From: Phycisphaeraceae bacterium | GTDB lineage: Bacteria > Planctomycetota > Phycisphaerae > Phycisphaerales > UBA1924 | DNA: 64,000 bases | Assembly: GCA_020639235.1 (NCBI GenBank) | Contig: JACKHC010000001.1 | Location: 1,736,001 to 1,800,000 of the forward strand | Direction: 5' to 3' | In this document: positions 42,206 through 50,225 of the stretch, in pieces | Layout: every line of letters starts with the position of its first letter | How positions within the stretch are numbered: the first letter of the stretch is position 1 | The notes under the pieces: model-generated | The model's database searches: none | Seen by the model: only the letters and a program-made list of their open reading frames with translations | What the model was told of the DNA's origin: nothing | Made by a program: the position numbers and the translations under genes

Positions 42206-43195
42206 ATGAATCGACCTTCCCGCGCCTTGCTTCTTTCCGGGGTGATGTTGGCCGCGATCGGGTCACAGGCATGCGCCCCGGCGACGAGTTCTGAGGCGAC
42301 ACAACCGGAGGATGCGCGGTGCCGGCATGCATTCGCCTGCGCCGAGGTGGATGGCAAGGTGTACCTCTTTGGGGGTTTGACACCGGAACACCACGAGCCA
42401 CGCCCGATGGTCGCGGTCTTTGATATCGATACGACTAACTGGAGTGAAGCGGGCGAAGACCCGCTCCCTCGGGTCATGCATGCGGGTGCAGCACTGAATG
42501 GACTGATCTACGTCGCGGGCGGTCTGTTGGATGACGGTTCGACGACGGGACGCGTCTTGCAGTTCGATACGAGCACACTGACATGGGCGGAAGTGGCGCC
42601 GCTGAGCGTCGCTCGCAACCGGCACGCGATGGCGGTGCTCGATGGGAAGGTGTACGTCTCGGGGGGCATGATCGAGGAGCCCGAAACCGGCGGAGTGCGC
42701 AACACGGCGAGCGTGGAGCGATACGATCCGGCTCGCAACGCTTGGGAGTCTGTTGCACCGTTGCCGAGCGCACGCCACGCGCTGGCGCTGGTCGCCTATG
42801 AGAATCATCTGTATGCGATCGGCGGATACGGAGATGCTGAGGGTATCGGCGTGCTCGTTGAGTCGTACGATCCGGAGACTGACACTTGGCGCGGTGAGCG
42901 CCCACTGCAGGCGCCGCGCGCGTTCTTTGGCGCGGCGGTCGCGCGTGGCGCGATCTGGTGCATCGCGGGTCGGCTCGATCGGGAGGGCACGATTGAGGTT
43001 TTCGATCCGGATGGAGGCAGCCGGCTGATGGAGCCGCGCCTCGGTTCACGAAATCGATTCGGTGTTGCCGCGGATGAGGACAAGATCGTCTGGTTCGGCG
43101 GTGAGAGCGACACGGAGACCGGGCTGCCGAAGTATCCCTGCCTTGGCTACCGATTCGCCGATGATCTGTACATCGCCAAGGGGTGGGACGACTAA
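42206..43195 (+). CDS. Exported kelch-repeat beta-propeller protein
   Basis: 329 residues from ATG 42206. A signal peptide covers about 1-22, ending in GSQACAP, which could be a weak lipobox. Six kelch blades are marked by their double-Gly strand ends: VYLFGGL, IYVAGGL, VYVSGGM, LYAIGGY, IWCIAGR and IVWFGGE. Each is followed by the usual aromatic/Trp turn (NTWxxV type). It is probably a periplasmic or surface binding scaffold. It is in the same unit as the zinc-ribbon membrane protein. Its stop overlaps the stop of the first PspC copy by four bases. Confidence 0.85.
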   Translation: MNRPSRALLLSGVMLAAIGSQACAPATSSEATQPEDARCRHAFACAEVDGKVYLFGGLTPEHHEPRPMVAVFDIDTTNWSEAGEDPLPRVMHAGAALNGLIYVAGGLLDDGSTTGRVLQFDTSTLTWAEVAPLSVARNRHAMAVLDGKVYVSGGMIEEPETGGVRNTASVERYDPARNAWESVAPLPSARHALALVAYENHLYAIGGYGDAEGIGVLVESYDPETDTWRGERPLQAPRAFFGAAVARGAIWCIAGRLDREGTIEVFDPDGGSRLMEPRLGSRNRFGVAADEDKIVWFGGESDTETGLPKYPCLGYRFADDLYIAKGWDD

Positions 43196-43362
43196 CTGGA
43201 TGCGCGTGGCATGACAATCCACAGGACGATGTAGACCAGGATGCCGGGGAACGCTGCTGACAGAATGGATAGCAGCACATAGCCGAGACGCACGAGTGTC
43301 GGGTCCCACCCGAAGCGACGCGCGATGCCGCCGCAGACGCCCGCGATGAGCCGGTACGACAT
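43192..43362 (-). CDS. PspC-domain protein, copy 1
   Basis: 56 residues from ATG 43362, the only start available before an in-frame stop upstream. RLIAGVCGGIARRFGWDPTL, then VRLGYVLLSILSAAFPGILV and YIVLWIVMPRASS make a complete PspC domain with one helix. The first 45 codons or so are shared nearly base for base with copy 2, but the N-terminal lead and ribosome-binding site seen in copy 2 are missing. PspC proteins sense envelope stress with PspB or act alone. Confidence 0.75.
   Translation of the reverse strand: MSYRLIAGVCGGIARRFGWDPTLVRLGYVLLSILSAAFPGILVYIVLWIVMPRASS
43206..43355. repeat. 150-bp direct repeat, copy 1 (PspC duplication)
   Basis: Aligned by hand to 44060-44209 with three mismatches over 150 bases. 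Copies are direct (same orientation), about 850 bases apart, and flank the gene at 43590-44036. Confidence 0.9.
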
Positions 43363-43589
43363 CGAGACTGGCGTTTGCTCAGGTCATGAGCCGGAACGAT
43401 AGGCCGGGCGAACGGACTCCTGACGGAGTCCCGGGTCTGCCCTTTTGGCTGCCGGCAGCGAGCGCCTTTCGGATTCGGCGCGTCGCGGGCGCGCCTGATG
43501 CATGCGGACGCGGCTTTGCGCGGCATGGTCTGTGCGTCATAATCCGTGAGTGAAGGACGACCTGCACAGCGCCCAAAAGGGAGAATGAT

Positions 43590-44036
43590 ATGAAGCGCAT
43601 GGGTGTGTGGATTGATCATCGTCACGCGCGATTGTTCGAGGTATCCGGCAAGAAGGCGCTTGAGGCGTCCGAAACGGCGCGGCTGGAGTCCGGGGCGGAG
43701 GAGGTGCCGCGTTCGACGACGGGGCATGTGACCAATATGCCGGCGCACGGCGTGGGCGGGAGCGGCGAGTCGGCGCGCCGCCATGCGGAGCACCGGCGCG
43801 AGCACGCGCTGGCGGACTATTTCAAGCGTGTCAGTGATCCGCTGAGCGATGCGGACCTGATTGTCATCCTTGGGCCGGGCAGCGCGCGGCAGGAGTTGGC
43901 CACAGCGCTCGAGCGCGACCGGCGGTTCGATGGTAGGCCCCGATTCGTGTACAGCGCGGACACGCACATGACGGATGCGCAGATCGCGGCCCGGATCGCG
44001 GAACTCGCCGGCGATCACGGCGTAACGAGCGCGTGA
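43590..44036 (+). CDS. Small soluble protein, resembles baeRF/host-attachment-like family
   Basis: 148 residues from ATG 43590, with AAGGGAGA upstream. It begins MKRMGVWIDHRHARLFEVSG, a pattern seen in proteins named translational-machinery or host-attachment proteins (bacterial relatives of the eRF1 fold). The middle is His/Arg-rich (ARRHAEHRREHALADYFKRV). The end is ADLIVILGPGSARQELATAL and an adjacent ARIAEL helix. The assignment is a resemblance only. It is bracketed by the direct PspC repeats. Confidence 0.55.
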   Translation: MKRMGVWIDHRHARLFEVSGKKALEASETARLESGAEEVPRSTTGHVTNMPAHGVGGSGESARRHAEHRREHALADYFKRVSDPLSDADLIVILGPGSARQELATALERDRRFDGRPRFVYSADTHMTDAQIAARIAELAGDHGVTSA

Positions 44037-44042
44037 CCGGAC

Positions 44043-44249
44043 TTATGCCTTGTAGTCGGGTGGCATGACGATCTACAGGACGATGTAGACCAGGATGCCG
44101 GGGAACGCTGCTGACAGAATGGACAGCAGCACATAGCCGAGACGCACGAGTGTCGGGTCCCACCCGAAGCGACGCGCGATGCCGCCGCAGACGCCCGCGA
44201 TGAGCCGGTCGTCGGTTGTTCGCATCAGTGCGGCGGCGGGTTGGGTCAT
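44043..44249 (-). pseudogene. PspC-domain gene, copy 2, with a premature TAG
   Basis: From ATG 44249, which has CGGAGATACAC upstream, the frame reads MTQPAAALMRTTDDRLIAGV and then the PspC domain to YIVL, where TAG (44073-44075) stands in place of the TGG (Trp) of copy 1. Beyond it the frame continues IVMPPDYKA to TAA at 44043-44045. The 68-codon gene is thus cut to 58 codons. The missing end is short, so some function may remain. Confidence 0.8.
44060..44209. repeat. 150-bp direct repeat, copy 2 (PspC duplication)
   Basis: Partner of 43206-43355. One of the three differences is the TGG-to-TAG change in the PspC frame; the other two are at a Val/Ile codon and a silent position. Confidence 0.9.
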
Positions 44250-44264
44250 GTGTATCTCCGTGGG

Positions 44265-44834
44265 TCAGTACTTGTACTTGGGCTGCCAGCCGTCTGGCCC
44301 GTTGTCGAGCAGATCGAGCAGGTGCCAGAGCGAGCAGAAGTCGTCGCCCGGCCCGAAGAATGACATGCCGGTGCGCTCGATCGCGCCGTCGGCACGCTTC
44401 CTGAAGCACGACACGCCCGGCAAGTATTTGCCGGGCTCGGGCTCGAAGCCGGCATCGCTGGCGAAGTCGCTGCCGTGACACGAGATTGTTCGGAAGTTCC
44501 AGCCGCGGCTTTCGGCGAACTGTTTGAGTGTCGCGGGCTCGTCGGGCGAGCAGAGCGCGAAGGCGGCGCGGTTCTCAAGGTGCTTCGTGAAGCCGATGAA
44601 GCCGTCGGCCCAGAGCGTGCAGTACGGGCACGACTTGCCCATGTTGTGAATGAGGATGAGTTCGCTCTTGTCGCCGAAGAGATCGGCCAGCGATACTTCG
44701 CCGCCATCGGTCTGGCGGAGTGTGTAGTTGTCGAACGACTGGCGCGGCGCTTTGCGCCAGAGGTCCGTGCGCTTTTTCTTGAGTTCCATGATCTGCTTGT
44801 CGAGCATCTGGATCTCTTCGTGGGCCTTGTTCAT
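44265..44834 (-). CDS. DUF899 thioredoxin-like protein
   Basis: 189 residues. The DUF899 pattern is seen in MLDKQIMELKKKRTDLWRKA, LADLFGDKSELILIHNMGKS, CPYCTLWADGFIGFTKHLEN, WNFRTISCHGSDFASDAGF and SFFGPGDDFCSLWHLLDLL. The fold is AhpC/thioredoxin-like, with CPYC near residue 70; the family's substrate is unknown. Its ATG overlaps the stop of the peptidase gene upstream (ATGA, 44831-44834), so they are coupled. Confidence 0.9.
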   Translation of the reverse strand: MNKAHEEIQMLDKQIMELKKKRTDLWRKAPRQSFDNYTLRQTDGGEVSLADLFGDKSELILIHNMGKSCPYCTLWADGFIGFTKHLENRAAFALCSPDEPATLKQFAESRGWNFRTISCHGSDFASDAGFEPEPGKYLPGVSCFRKRADGAIERTGMSFFGPGDDFCSLWHLLDLLDNGPDGWQPKYKY

Positions 44835-46600
44835 GGCGTGCCTCCCGGTTCGATGTCTTGCCTCTCGGCCTCTGCGGCGTCGAGTTCCTGCGAGTACTTG
44901 GCGTAGGTCTCGCGCAGGATCTCGGATTTCTCGCGGATGAATGCGCGGAGTTCGGAGTCCGGGCCGCCCACGGGCATGGTCGCGATCGACTTGAGCGCTT
45001 CGAGGTACCAGTCGCGCCAGGCTTCGACGATGCGGCGCTGTTCTGCGGGGTCCTCCCCCGCGCGGATGGCGGCTGCCGAGAGCGCGATCTCGGCTTCCAT
45101 CCGCTGGATCGCTGCCATGATGACCTCGCCCGAGTAGAGCATGGCGTCATTCGTGTTGGCCGAGGCGCCGGAAATGGCGGCTGCCAGCGCGGCGACTCCG
45201 ACATGCTTCATCTCGGCTCGCGAAACATTCTCGATGCGGTCGCGATCGGTGTGGTAGTAGACATCGGTGAAGTGCCAGAGGAGGACCGCGGGCACGCCGT
45301 AGCGGAGGAAGGGCACATGATCGCTCCCGCCCTCGTACGGGTTCGTGCTGACGACCCATGGACGGTTCTGGGAGGCGCGTCGTTTGGCGCGCCCGAGGAT
45401 GTAATCGTTGAGGTAATGGGGGCGCATCTGGTCGGGGCGGAGCATCGAGGCGCCCCATTCGGTGTGCTTGTCATCGCCGCGCGTCCAGATAGCCGAGGGA
45501 TCGGGGAGTTTCTCGATGAGGAAGGTGCCGCCGGTCTTGGAAGTGTCCTGCCCGACCATGTCGAGCGAGACTCCGAAGATGATGTTCTTCGTGCGTTCTT
45601 CGTCTTCTTTGAGATAACGCGCGATGGCGGCGATCTCGTTGCCCCACAGGAATGTGATGGTGCGCTGGGGGGTGATCTTGCCTGCGGCGAGGAGCCGCGC
45701 GGTGGTGCGGGCCATCTCGGCCTGACAGGCGATGCCCGAGCCGTTGTCGTTGGCGCCGGGCTCCTGCACATGGGCGCTGAACACAACTCGTTCCTGCGGT
45801 GCGGTCGAGCCGCGCACCTCCGCGATGATGGTCTGGTCGTCGCCGGTGTAGCGCTCGGTCTTGATGGCGACTCGGAGCGTGACGGGGCCGCGGTTGAGCT
45901 CGTCAAGGAGCGTCTGGCGCGCGCGATTGGAAAGCATGAGCGTCCAGACGGCGTTGGGCACGCCGAATGACGTGCCCATGTGCGGGATGGAGTCGCGGTG
46001 GACCTCGGGCTTGTTGTAGTCCGGGATGGCGTACGAGAGCACGCCGATCGCGCCGTTCTCGATCGCGATGGCCGCGAGCGAGGGCGGCGGGATGTCCGCC
46101 ATGATGATCTTGCCCTTGAGGTCCATGGTGTGGAACTCGTTGCGCGGCACGCCGATGAGGGAGACGAGTTCCGCTTCGACGCCGCCCTCGGGCGTGGGCA
46201 TCGAGTTGATCGCGATCATGTTGGAGTTGGTCGCGAAGGTGAGGAGGGGCGCGTCGTGTCCGGAGATCTGGAGCACCGCGTCGATGGGCTCCCACGCGTT
46301 CGTTTCCAGGTGCTCGATGCGATAGACGAGGCGGTCGTCGGGTGTCGCGTCCGATTGCGGCACATAGCCGGCGTCGCGGAGTTCGCGCTCGACGATGGAG
46401 ATGGCCTTCTGGTATGGCTTGTTCCCCGGCCAGCGCTGGAGCCCGTCGATCTCGGCGACGATGCCGTAGGCGTGGTCGGCGTTGTACGCGGCATCGAGCG
46501 CGATCTCGAGCGCGGTCAGGCGGTCGAACGCCTCCTGTTGTGCAAAGAGCGGGGTGATGCTCAGGAGGACGACGCCGACGGCCATGAGGGCTTGGTTCAT
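44831..46600 (-). CDS. M28 family zinc aminopeptidase, exported
   Basis: 589 residues from ATG 46600. A signal peptide covers residues 1-20. A PA insert lies before the peptidase core (LKGKIIMADIPPPSLAAIAI). Zinc ligands and catalytic residues of M28 are present: VFSAHVQEPGANDNGSGIAC (His, Asp), WGNEIA (Glu), VSLDMVGQDTSK (Asp) and TDVYYHTDRDRIENVSRAEM (His). It should cleave peptides in the periplasm. The 589-residue length is usual for the PA-containing type. The DUF899 gene is coupled downstream. Confidence 0.9.
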   Translation of the reverse strand: MNQALMAVGVVLLSITPLFAQQEAFDRLTALEIALDAAYNADHAYGIVAEIDGLQRWPGNKPYQKAISIVERELRDAGYVPQSDATPDDRLVYRIEHLETNAWEPIDAVLQISGHDAPLLTFATNSNMIAINSMPTPEGGVEAELVSLIGVPRNEFHTMDLKGKIIMADIPPPSLAAIAIENGAIGVLSYAIPDYNKPEVHRDSIPHMGTSFGVPNAVWTLMLSNRARQTLLDELNRGPVTLRVAIKTERYTGDDQTIIAEVRGSTAPQERVVFSAHVQEPGANDNGSGIACQAEMARTTARLLAAGKITPQRTITFLWGNEIAAIARYLKEDEERTKNIIFGVSLDMVGQDTSKTGGTFLIEKLPDPSAIWTRGDDKHTEWGASMLRPDQMRPHYLNDYILGRAKRRASQNRPWVVSTNPYEGGSDHVPFLRYGVPAVLLWHFTDVYYHTDRDRIENVSRAEMKHVGVAALAAAISGASANTNDAMLYSGEVIMAAIQRMEAEIALSAAAIRAGEDPAEQRRIVEAWRDWYLEALKSIATMPVGGPDSELRAFIREKSEILRETYAKYSQELDAAEAERQDIEPGGTP

Positions 46601-46609
46601 GGCGTCATT

Positions 46610-47080
46610 CTAGGACGCGTCTTCGGGGATGCCGATGTCCTCGTTCCAGAGGGCGGGCCTTTCGCGGATGAATCGTTCCATCAGTTCGATGCACCGGGGG
46701 TCGTCGGCCAAGTTCAGCTCGACGCCGTGCGACCGCATCAGGTCCTCGGCGCCCATGAAGGTTTTGTGCTCGCCGATGATCACCCGGGGGATGCGGTGCA
46801 GGATCGCCGTGCCCGAGCACATGATGCAGGGTGAGAGCGTGGAGGCGAGCGTGAGTTTGTGCCAGTCGCGCCGGCGTCCGGCGGCGCGGATACAGGCGAC
46901 CTCGGCGTGGGCGGTGGTGTCGCCGGACTGGACGCGCATATTGTGACCGGCGGCGATCACCGAACCGTCCGGCGCACCGAGCGCCGAACCGATGGGGATG
47001 CCGCCCTCGTTGAGCGACTTGACCGCCTGCTCGTAGGCGGCTTCGAGGAGCCTGCGGTCGGCGGGTGTGAGTGTGGGCAT
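46610..47080 (-). CDS. Cytosine deaminase of the yeast FCY1 type
   Basis: 156 residues. The zinc site is TAHAEVACIRAAGR (His, Glu) with TLSPCIMCSGTAILH (two Cys). The flanks match yeast cytosine deaminase rather than tRNA or guanine deaminases: GGIPIGSALGAPDGSVIAAG, GHNMRVQSGD, IGEHKTFMGAEDLMRSHG and the end MERFIRERPALWNEDIGIPE. Fcy1 converts cytosine to uracil for pyrimidine salvage; most bacteria use the unrelated CodA. It could also act on other pyrimidines. It is 9 bases before the peptidase start on the same strand. Confidence 0.88.
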   Translation of the reverse strand: MPTLTPADRRLLEAAYEQAVKSLNEGGIPIGSALGAPDGSVIAAGHNMRVQSGDTTAHAEVACIRAAGRRRDWHKLTLASTLSPCIMCSGTAILHRIPRVIIGEHKTFMGAEDLMRSHGVELNLADDPRCIELMERFIRERPALWNEDIGIPEDAS

Positions 47081-47149
47081 GCGGGGGAGTTTCCGTTCCC
47101 GTCAATGGTTCGGCAAACCGGGCGATTGGGCGGGCGTACACTGTCGCCC

Positions 47150-48442
47150 ATGGAGATCCGAGATTATGCCGACAACCCGGAGGTCCGCGAGACCCTTGAC
47201 CTGATTCGTCAGGTCAGCGGTGTCTCGGACCCGCAGGAGGTGCAGCGCATTTTCTCAATGCGGCTCGCTTCCACGCATGTCGTCGCCGGGTATCTCGCGG
47301 TTTCTGTGCGGGGGCTCAAGCCGGGCGAATACAAGATCACGCGGATGATGTTGGATCAGGATGGACTTCGCCGGAATCGGGTCGACCCGTGGCGGGATTG
47401 GAACAACCTCCCGACGCATCGAGGCGGCCTCATCGGGGAGATCATCCGGACGGAGTCTCCCAAGGTCATAACCGGCTTCGCTAATGATTCGGATCCTGTG
47501 CTCGGAGACCGACTCAAGCCCTTTAAGTTCATGGCCGCCTATCCGTTGTTCGACGAGGGGCGCGCGCTGAACTGGTCGATGTTCCTTCGCGCCGAAGGCC
47601 CCGGTCCGAGCGATGAGCAGGTCGATGAGATGTTGATGCGCGGGAACATGATCGGGCGCATCACCAAGAACCTGGTGGTGGCGCAAGAGGTTGAGGCGCT
47701 GAATCGTCGCCTCGCGGGGCAACTGGATGAGATTGCGCGCCTGCAGCGGTCGTTGCTGCCGGACAGAGTCCCCAGGTTGCGCGGGCTGGAGATCGCTACG
47801 AGCTATCTCACGAGCAACGAGGCCGGGGGAGATTACTACGACTTCCTGGCGTTGCCCGACGATCGCTCGGCGGTCGTGATCGCGGATGTCGCGGGTCACG
47901 GGGCGGGCGCGGCGACGGTGATGGCGATGGTGCGCACGCTGCTGCACGGGCGCGAAACGGTGGACATGGGCCCGGCGGATATGCTCGCGTACCTGAACGC
48001 GCGGCTGTCGGAGCGATCGATGGAAGGACGCTTCGTGACGGCCTTCATCGCGGAGTTCGACAAGCGTCGGAGGACGGTTCGGTACGCCAACGCGGGGCAC
48101 AACCGCCCGATGCGCCACGCCGGCACGGGCGTTGTGGACACGATCGACGGCGCGGCGGGCCTGCCGCTCGGCGTGATCGAGGAGGAGCGCTACGAGGAGG
48201 CGACCATCGAGGTCGCGCCGGGGCACACGATGGTGCTTTATACGGACGGCATCACGGAGGCGAAGGGGCCGGCGCCGGAGCGGGAGATGTTCGGCGAGGT
48301 TCGGCTGGTGGACACGCTCCGGGCGTGCACCGGTGCGCCGGCGTGCGTGATCGAGTCTGTGCACGAGGGGCTCTACGCGCACACGCGAGAACTGAGCCGG
48401 AGCGACGACCAGACTATTGTCGCGGTGCGGGTCGCGGAATGA
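47150..48442 (+). CDS. GAF-like domain plus SpoIIE-type PP2C phosphatase
   Basis: 430 residues from ATG 47150. Residues about 20-165 appear to be a GAF-like sensor (STHVVAGYLAVSVRGLKPGE to YPLFDEGRALNWSMFLRAEG). A short coiled coil (QEVEALNRRLAGQLDEIARL) joins it to the PP2C/RsbU-SpoIIE domain: ATSYLTSNEAGGDYYDFLAL, VVIADVAGHGAGAATVMAMV, VRYANAGHNRPM, TMVLYTDGITEAKG and RSDDQTIVAV carry the metal-binding acidic residues. It should dephosphorylate an anti-anti-sigma factor; no partner is in the window. Its stop overlaps the next gene's ATG. Confidence 0.9.
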   Translation: MEIRDYADNPEVRETLDLIRQVSGVSDPQEVQRIFSMRLASTHVVAGYLAVSVRGLKPGEYKITRMMLDQDGLRRNRVDPWRDWNNLPTHRGGLIGEIIRTESPKVITGFANDSDPVLGDRLKPFKFMAAYPLFDEGRALNWSMFLRAEGPGPSDEQVDEMLMRGNMIGRITKNLVVAQEVEALNRRLAGQLDEIARLQRSLLPDRVPRLRGLEIATSYLTSNEAGGDYYDFLALPDDRSAVVIADVAGHGAGAATVMAMVRTLLHGRETVDMGPADMLAYLNARLSERSMEGRFVTAFIAEFDKRRRTVRYANAGHNRPMRHAGTGVVDTIDGAAGLPLGVIEEERYEEATIEVAPGHTMVLYTDGITEAKGPAPEREMFGEVRLVDTLRACTGAPACVIESVHEGLYAHTRELSRSDDQTIVAVRVAE

Positions 48443-48894
48443 GCGGCGAGTGGTACGAGGACGGGTTGCGCTTCGAATGCACCCAGTGCGGGGCTTGCTG
48501 CACGGGCGCACCGGGCTATGTGAACTTCTCTGAAGCCGAGGGGCGCGCGATCGCGGCGCGTCTCGGGGTGTCGTTCGAGGAGTTTCTGGCGCGGTACACG
48601 GTCGACCACGGTTCGCTGCGCTCGCTGGCCGAAGTCAAGACGCGGCACGGATACGACTGCGTCTTTCTGGATCGGGCGACAATGCCCGGCAAGGCGGTGT
48701 GCACGCTGTACGGCGATCGGCCGCTTCAGTGCCGGACCTTTCCGTTCTGGCCCGAGAATCTGAAGAGCGCCTCGGCCTGGAAGCGCGCCGCCCGGGAGTG
48801 CGAGGGCATCGGGCGGGGCGGTTTTGTAGCGATCGAGGATATTCGCATCCAGCGCGATGCGCAGCAGGCGCGCGACGCAACCATCCGCCATTGA
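48439..48894 (+). CDS. YkgJ family cysteine-cluster protein
   Basis: 151 residues from ATG 48439, overlapping the phosphatase stop (ATGA). The cysteine cluster is FECTQCGACCTGAPG (C14, C17, C20, C21), with CTLYGDRPLQCRTFPFWP in the middle and one later Cys (ARECEGIG). YkgJ proteins probably bind an Fe-S cluster or zinc; their substrate is unknown. Coupling to a SpoIIE phosphatase suggests a role in the same response, though this is only inferred. Confidence 0.88.
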   Translation: MSGEWYEDGLRFECTQCGACCTGAPGYVNFSEAEGRAIAARLGVSFEEFLARYTVDHGSLRSLAEVKTRHGYDCVFLDRATMPGKAVCTLYGDRPLQCRTFPFWPENLKSASAWKRAARECEGIGRGGFVAIEDIRIQRDAQQARDATIRH

Positions 48895-48927
48895 CGGGCT
48901 CGCCGGGGTCGATCTCCAATCCGGGGC

Positions 48928-49131
48928 TCAATCCTTGAGGACGAAGGTCACTTTCATGTGGACGCGATAGGTGCTGATCTTGCCGTCCTTGACATCGACC
49001 TTCATGTCCTTGACCCACGCGCCGGTGATGTTCTCAAGGGTCTTGTTGGCACGCTTGATGCCTTCCTTGATGGCGTCCTCGAATGACTTCTCGGATGTGG
49101 CGCTGATCTCGGTGACCTTGGCGACGCTCAT
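48928..49131 (-). CDS. Dodecin
   Basis: 67 residues from ATG 49131, with AAGGAG upstream. MSVAKVTEISATSEKSFEDA and then IKRANKTLENITGAWVKDMK and the end VHMKVTFVLKD match the flavin-binding dodecin family, a dodecamer that stores FMN/FAD or its lumichrome product. The tryptophan of GAWVKDM is the usual flavin-stacking residue. It is convergent with the YkgJ gene. Confidence 0.94.
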   Translation of the reverse strand: MSVAKVTEISATSEKSFEDAIKEGIKRANKTLENITGAWVKDMKVDVKDGKISTYRVHMKVTFVLKD

Positions 49132-49287
49132 GGTGAACTCCTTGCATCTGGCGTGGTGTTGACCCGTGCGAACCATTGTAAAGACTCTCGCCGACCGGAC
49201 TTGGCCCCTTGAGCGGAGCACGCGGTGGCGTCATACTCCCGTCCCGCCCGCGATTGCCGCTGGGCGTTACTAACCGGAGGCGTGCGG

Positions 49288-50223
49288 ATGGGACGGATCA
49301 ATCGGGTTCTGAACGTGGGTTTGATGCTTGGCGTGGGTACGGTCGCATGGGGTGTGGAGACGCCGATCCGGCTATCGACCGGCGAGGTGATGCAGGTCGA
49401 TGTGATCGAAGCGAACGCGGAGACGATCAAGTTCGTGCATCCGGTGCTGGGCGAGATGACGGTAGCGCGCAGCGCCGTGGAGATCCTCGACGCCGAGGCG
49501 GGTGATGCGGTGGCGGCGATGGAACGTGCGGCCGAGGAGCCCGAGCCGCCGGCCGAGGAAGCGCCCAAGTCTCCCTGGAAGACCAAGATCACCGCGGGCG
49601 GGGCGCTGACGGACGGGAACTCGGAGACGGCGAGCATCCACGCGGGCGTTGTGGTAACGCGCGAGACCGAGCGGATGGCGACGAAGTTTGACGCGGCGTA
49701 CTTCTACGCCGAGAACAGCGGCGAGCGCTCCGAGAATCGATTCACGGCGGGTGTGCAGAATGACTGGCTGAATCCCGGCTCGAAGTGGTTCTATTTCGCG
49801 CGTGCTCGCTTCGACTCCGACGAGTTCCAATCGTGGGACACGCGCGTGTCGGCGCACGGCGGTATCGGTTATCGCCTGTTCGAGGACGATCCGTTCAAGC
49901 TGAATCTGCGCGCCGGTGCCGGTGCGACCAAGGAGTTCGGATCGGATAATGACGAGATTCGTCCCGAGGCGCTCCTCGGGCTGGACGGCTCCTGGAAGAT
50001 CTCGGAGAAGTCGTCGTTGGTGTTCGACTCGACGATCTATCCCGACCTCAAGAACACGGGCGAGTACCGGACGCTGTCCAACGCGGGGTACTCGATTCTG
50101 CTGGATGAGAAGACCAACCTGAGTCTGACGGCCGGGCTCCAGCATGAGTATCAATCCGAGGTCGACTCCGGTCGAGAGCACAGCGATGTCCGGCTGTTCG
50201 CGGGCCTGGCGCTGGAGTTCTGA
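49288..50223 (+). CDS. DUF481 outer-membrane beta-barrel protein
   Basis: 311 residues from ATG 49288, with GGAGG eight bases upstream. A signal peptide covers about 1-22. Residues about 23-70 are a small SH3-like or Lsm-like strand set (RLSTGEVMQVDVIEANAETI). A Pro/Glu-rich linker follows. From about residue 98 comes the DUF481/YdiY barrel: WKTKITAGGALTDGNSETAS, YAENSGERSENRFTAGVQND, WFYFARARFDSDEFQSWDTR, and the end HSDVRLFAGLALEF with a C-terminal aromatic residue for outer-membrane insertion. The role is unknown; it is 2 bases before the MscS gene. Confidence 0.88.
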   Translation: MGRINRVLNVGLMLGVGTVAWGVETPIRLSTGEVMQVDVIEANAETIKFVHPVLGEMTVARSAVEILDAEAGDAVAAMERAAEEPEPPAEEAPKSPWKTKITAGGALTDGNSETASIHAGVVVTRETERMATKFDAAYFYAENSGERSENRFTAGVQNDWLNPGSKWFYFARARFDSDEFQSWDTRVSAHGGIGYRLFEDDPFKLNLRAGAGATKEFGSDNDEIRPEALLGLDGSWKISEKSSLVFDSTIYPDLKNTGEYRTLSNAGYSILLDEKTNLSLTAGLQHEYQSEVDSGREHSDVRLFAGLALEF

Positions 50224-50225
50224 TT

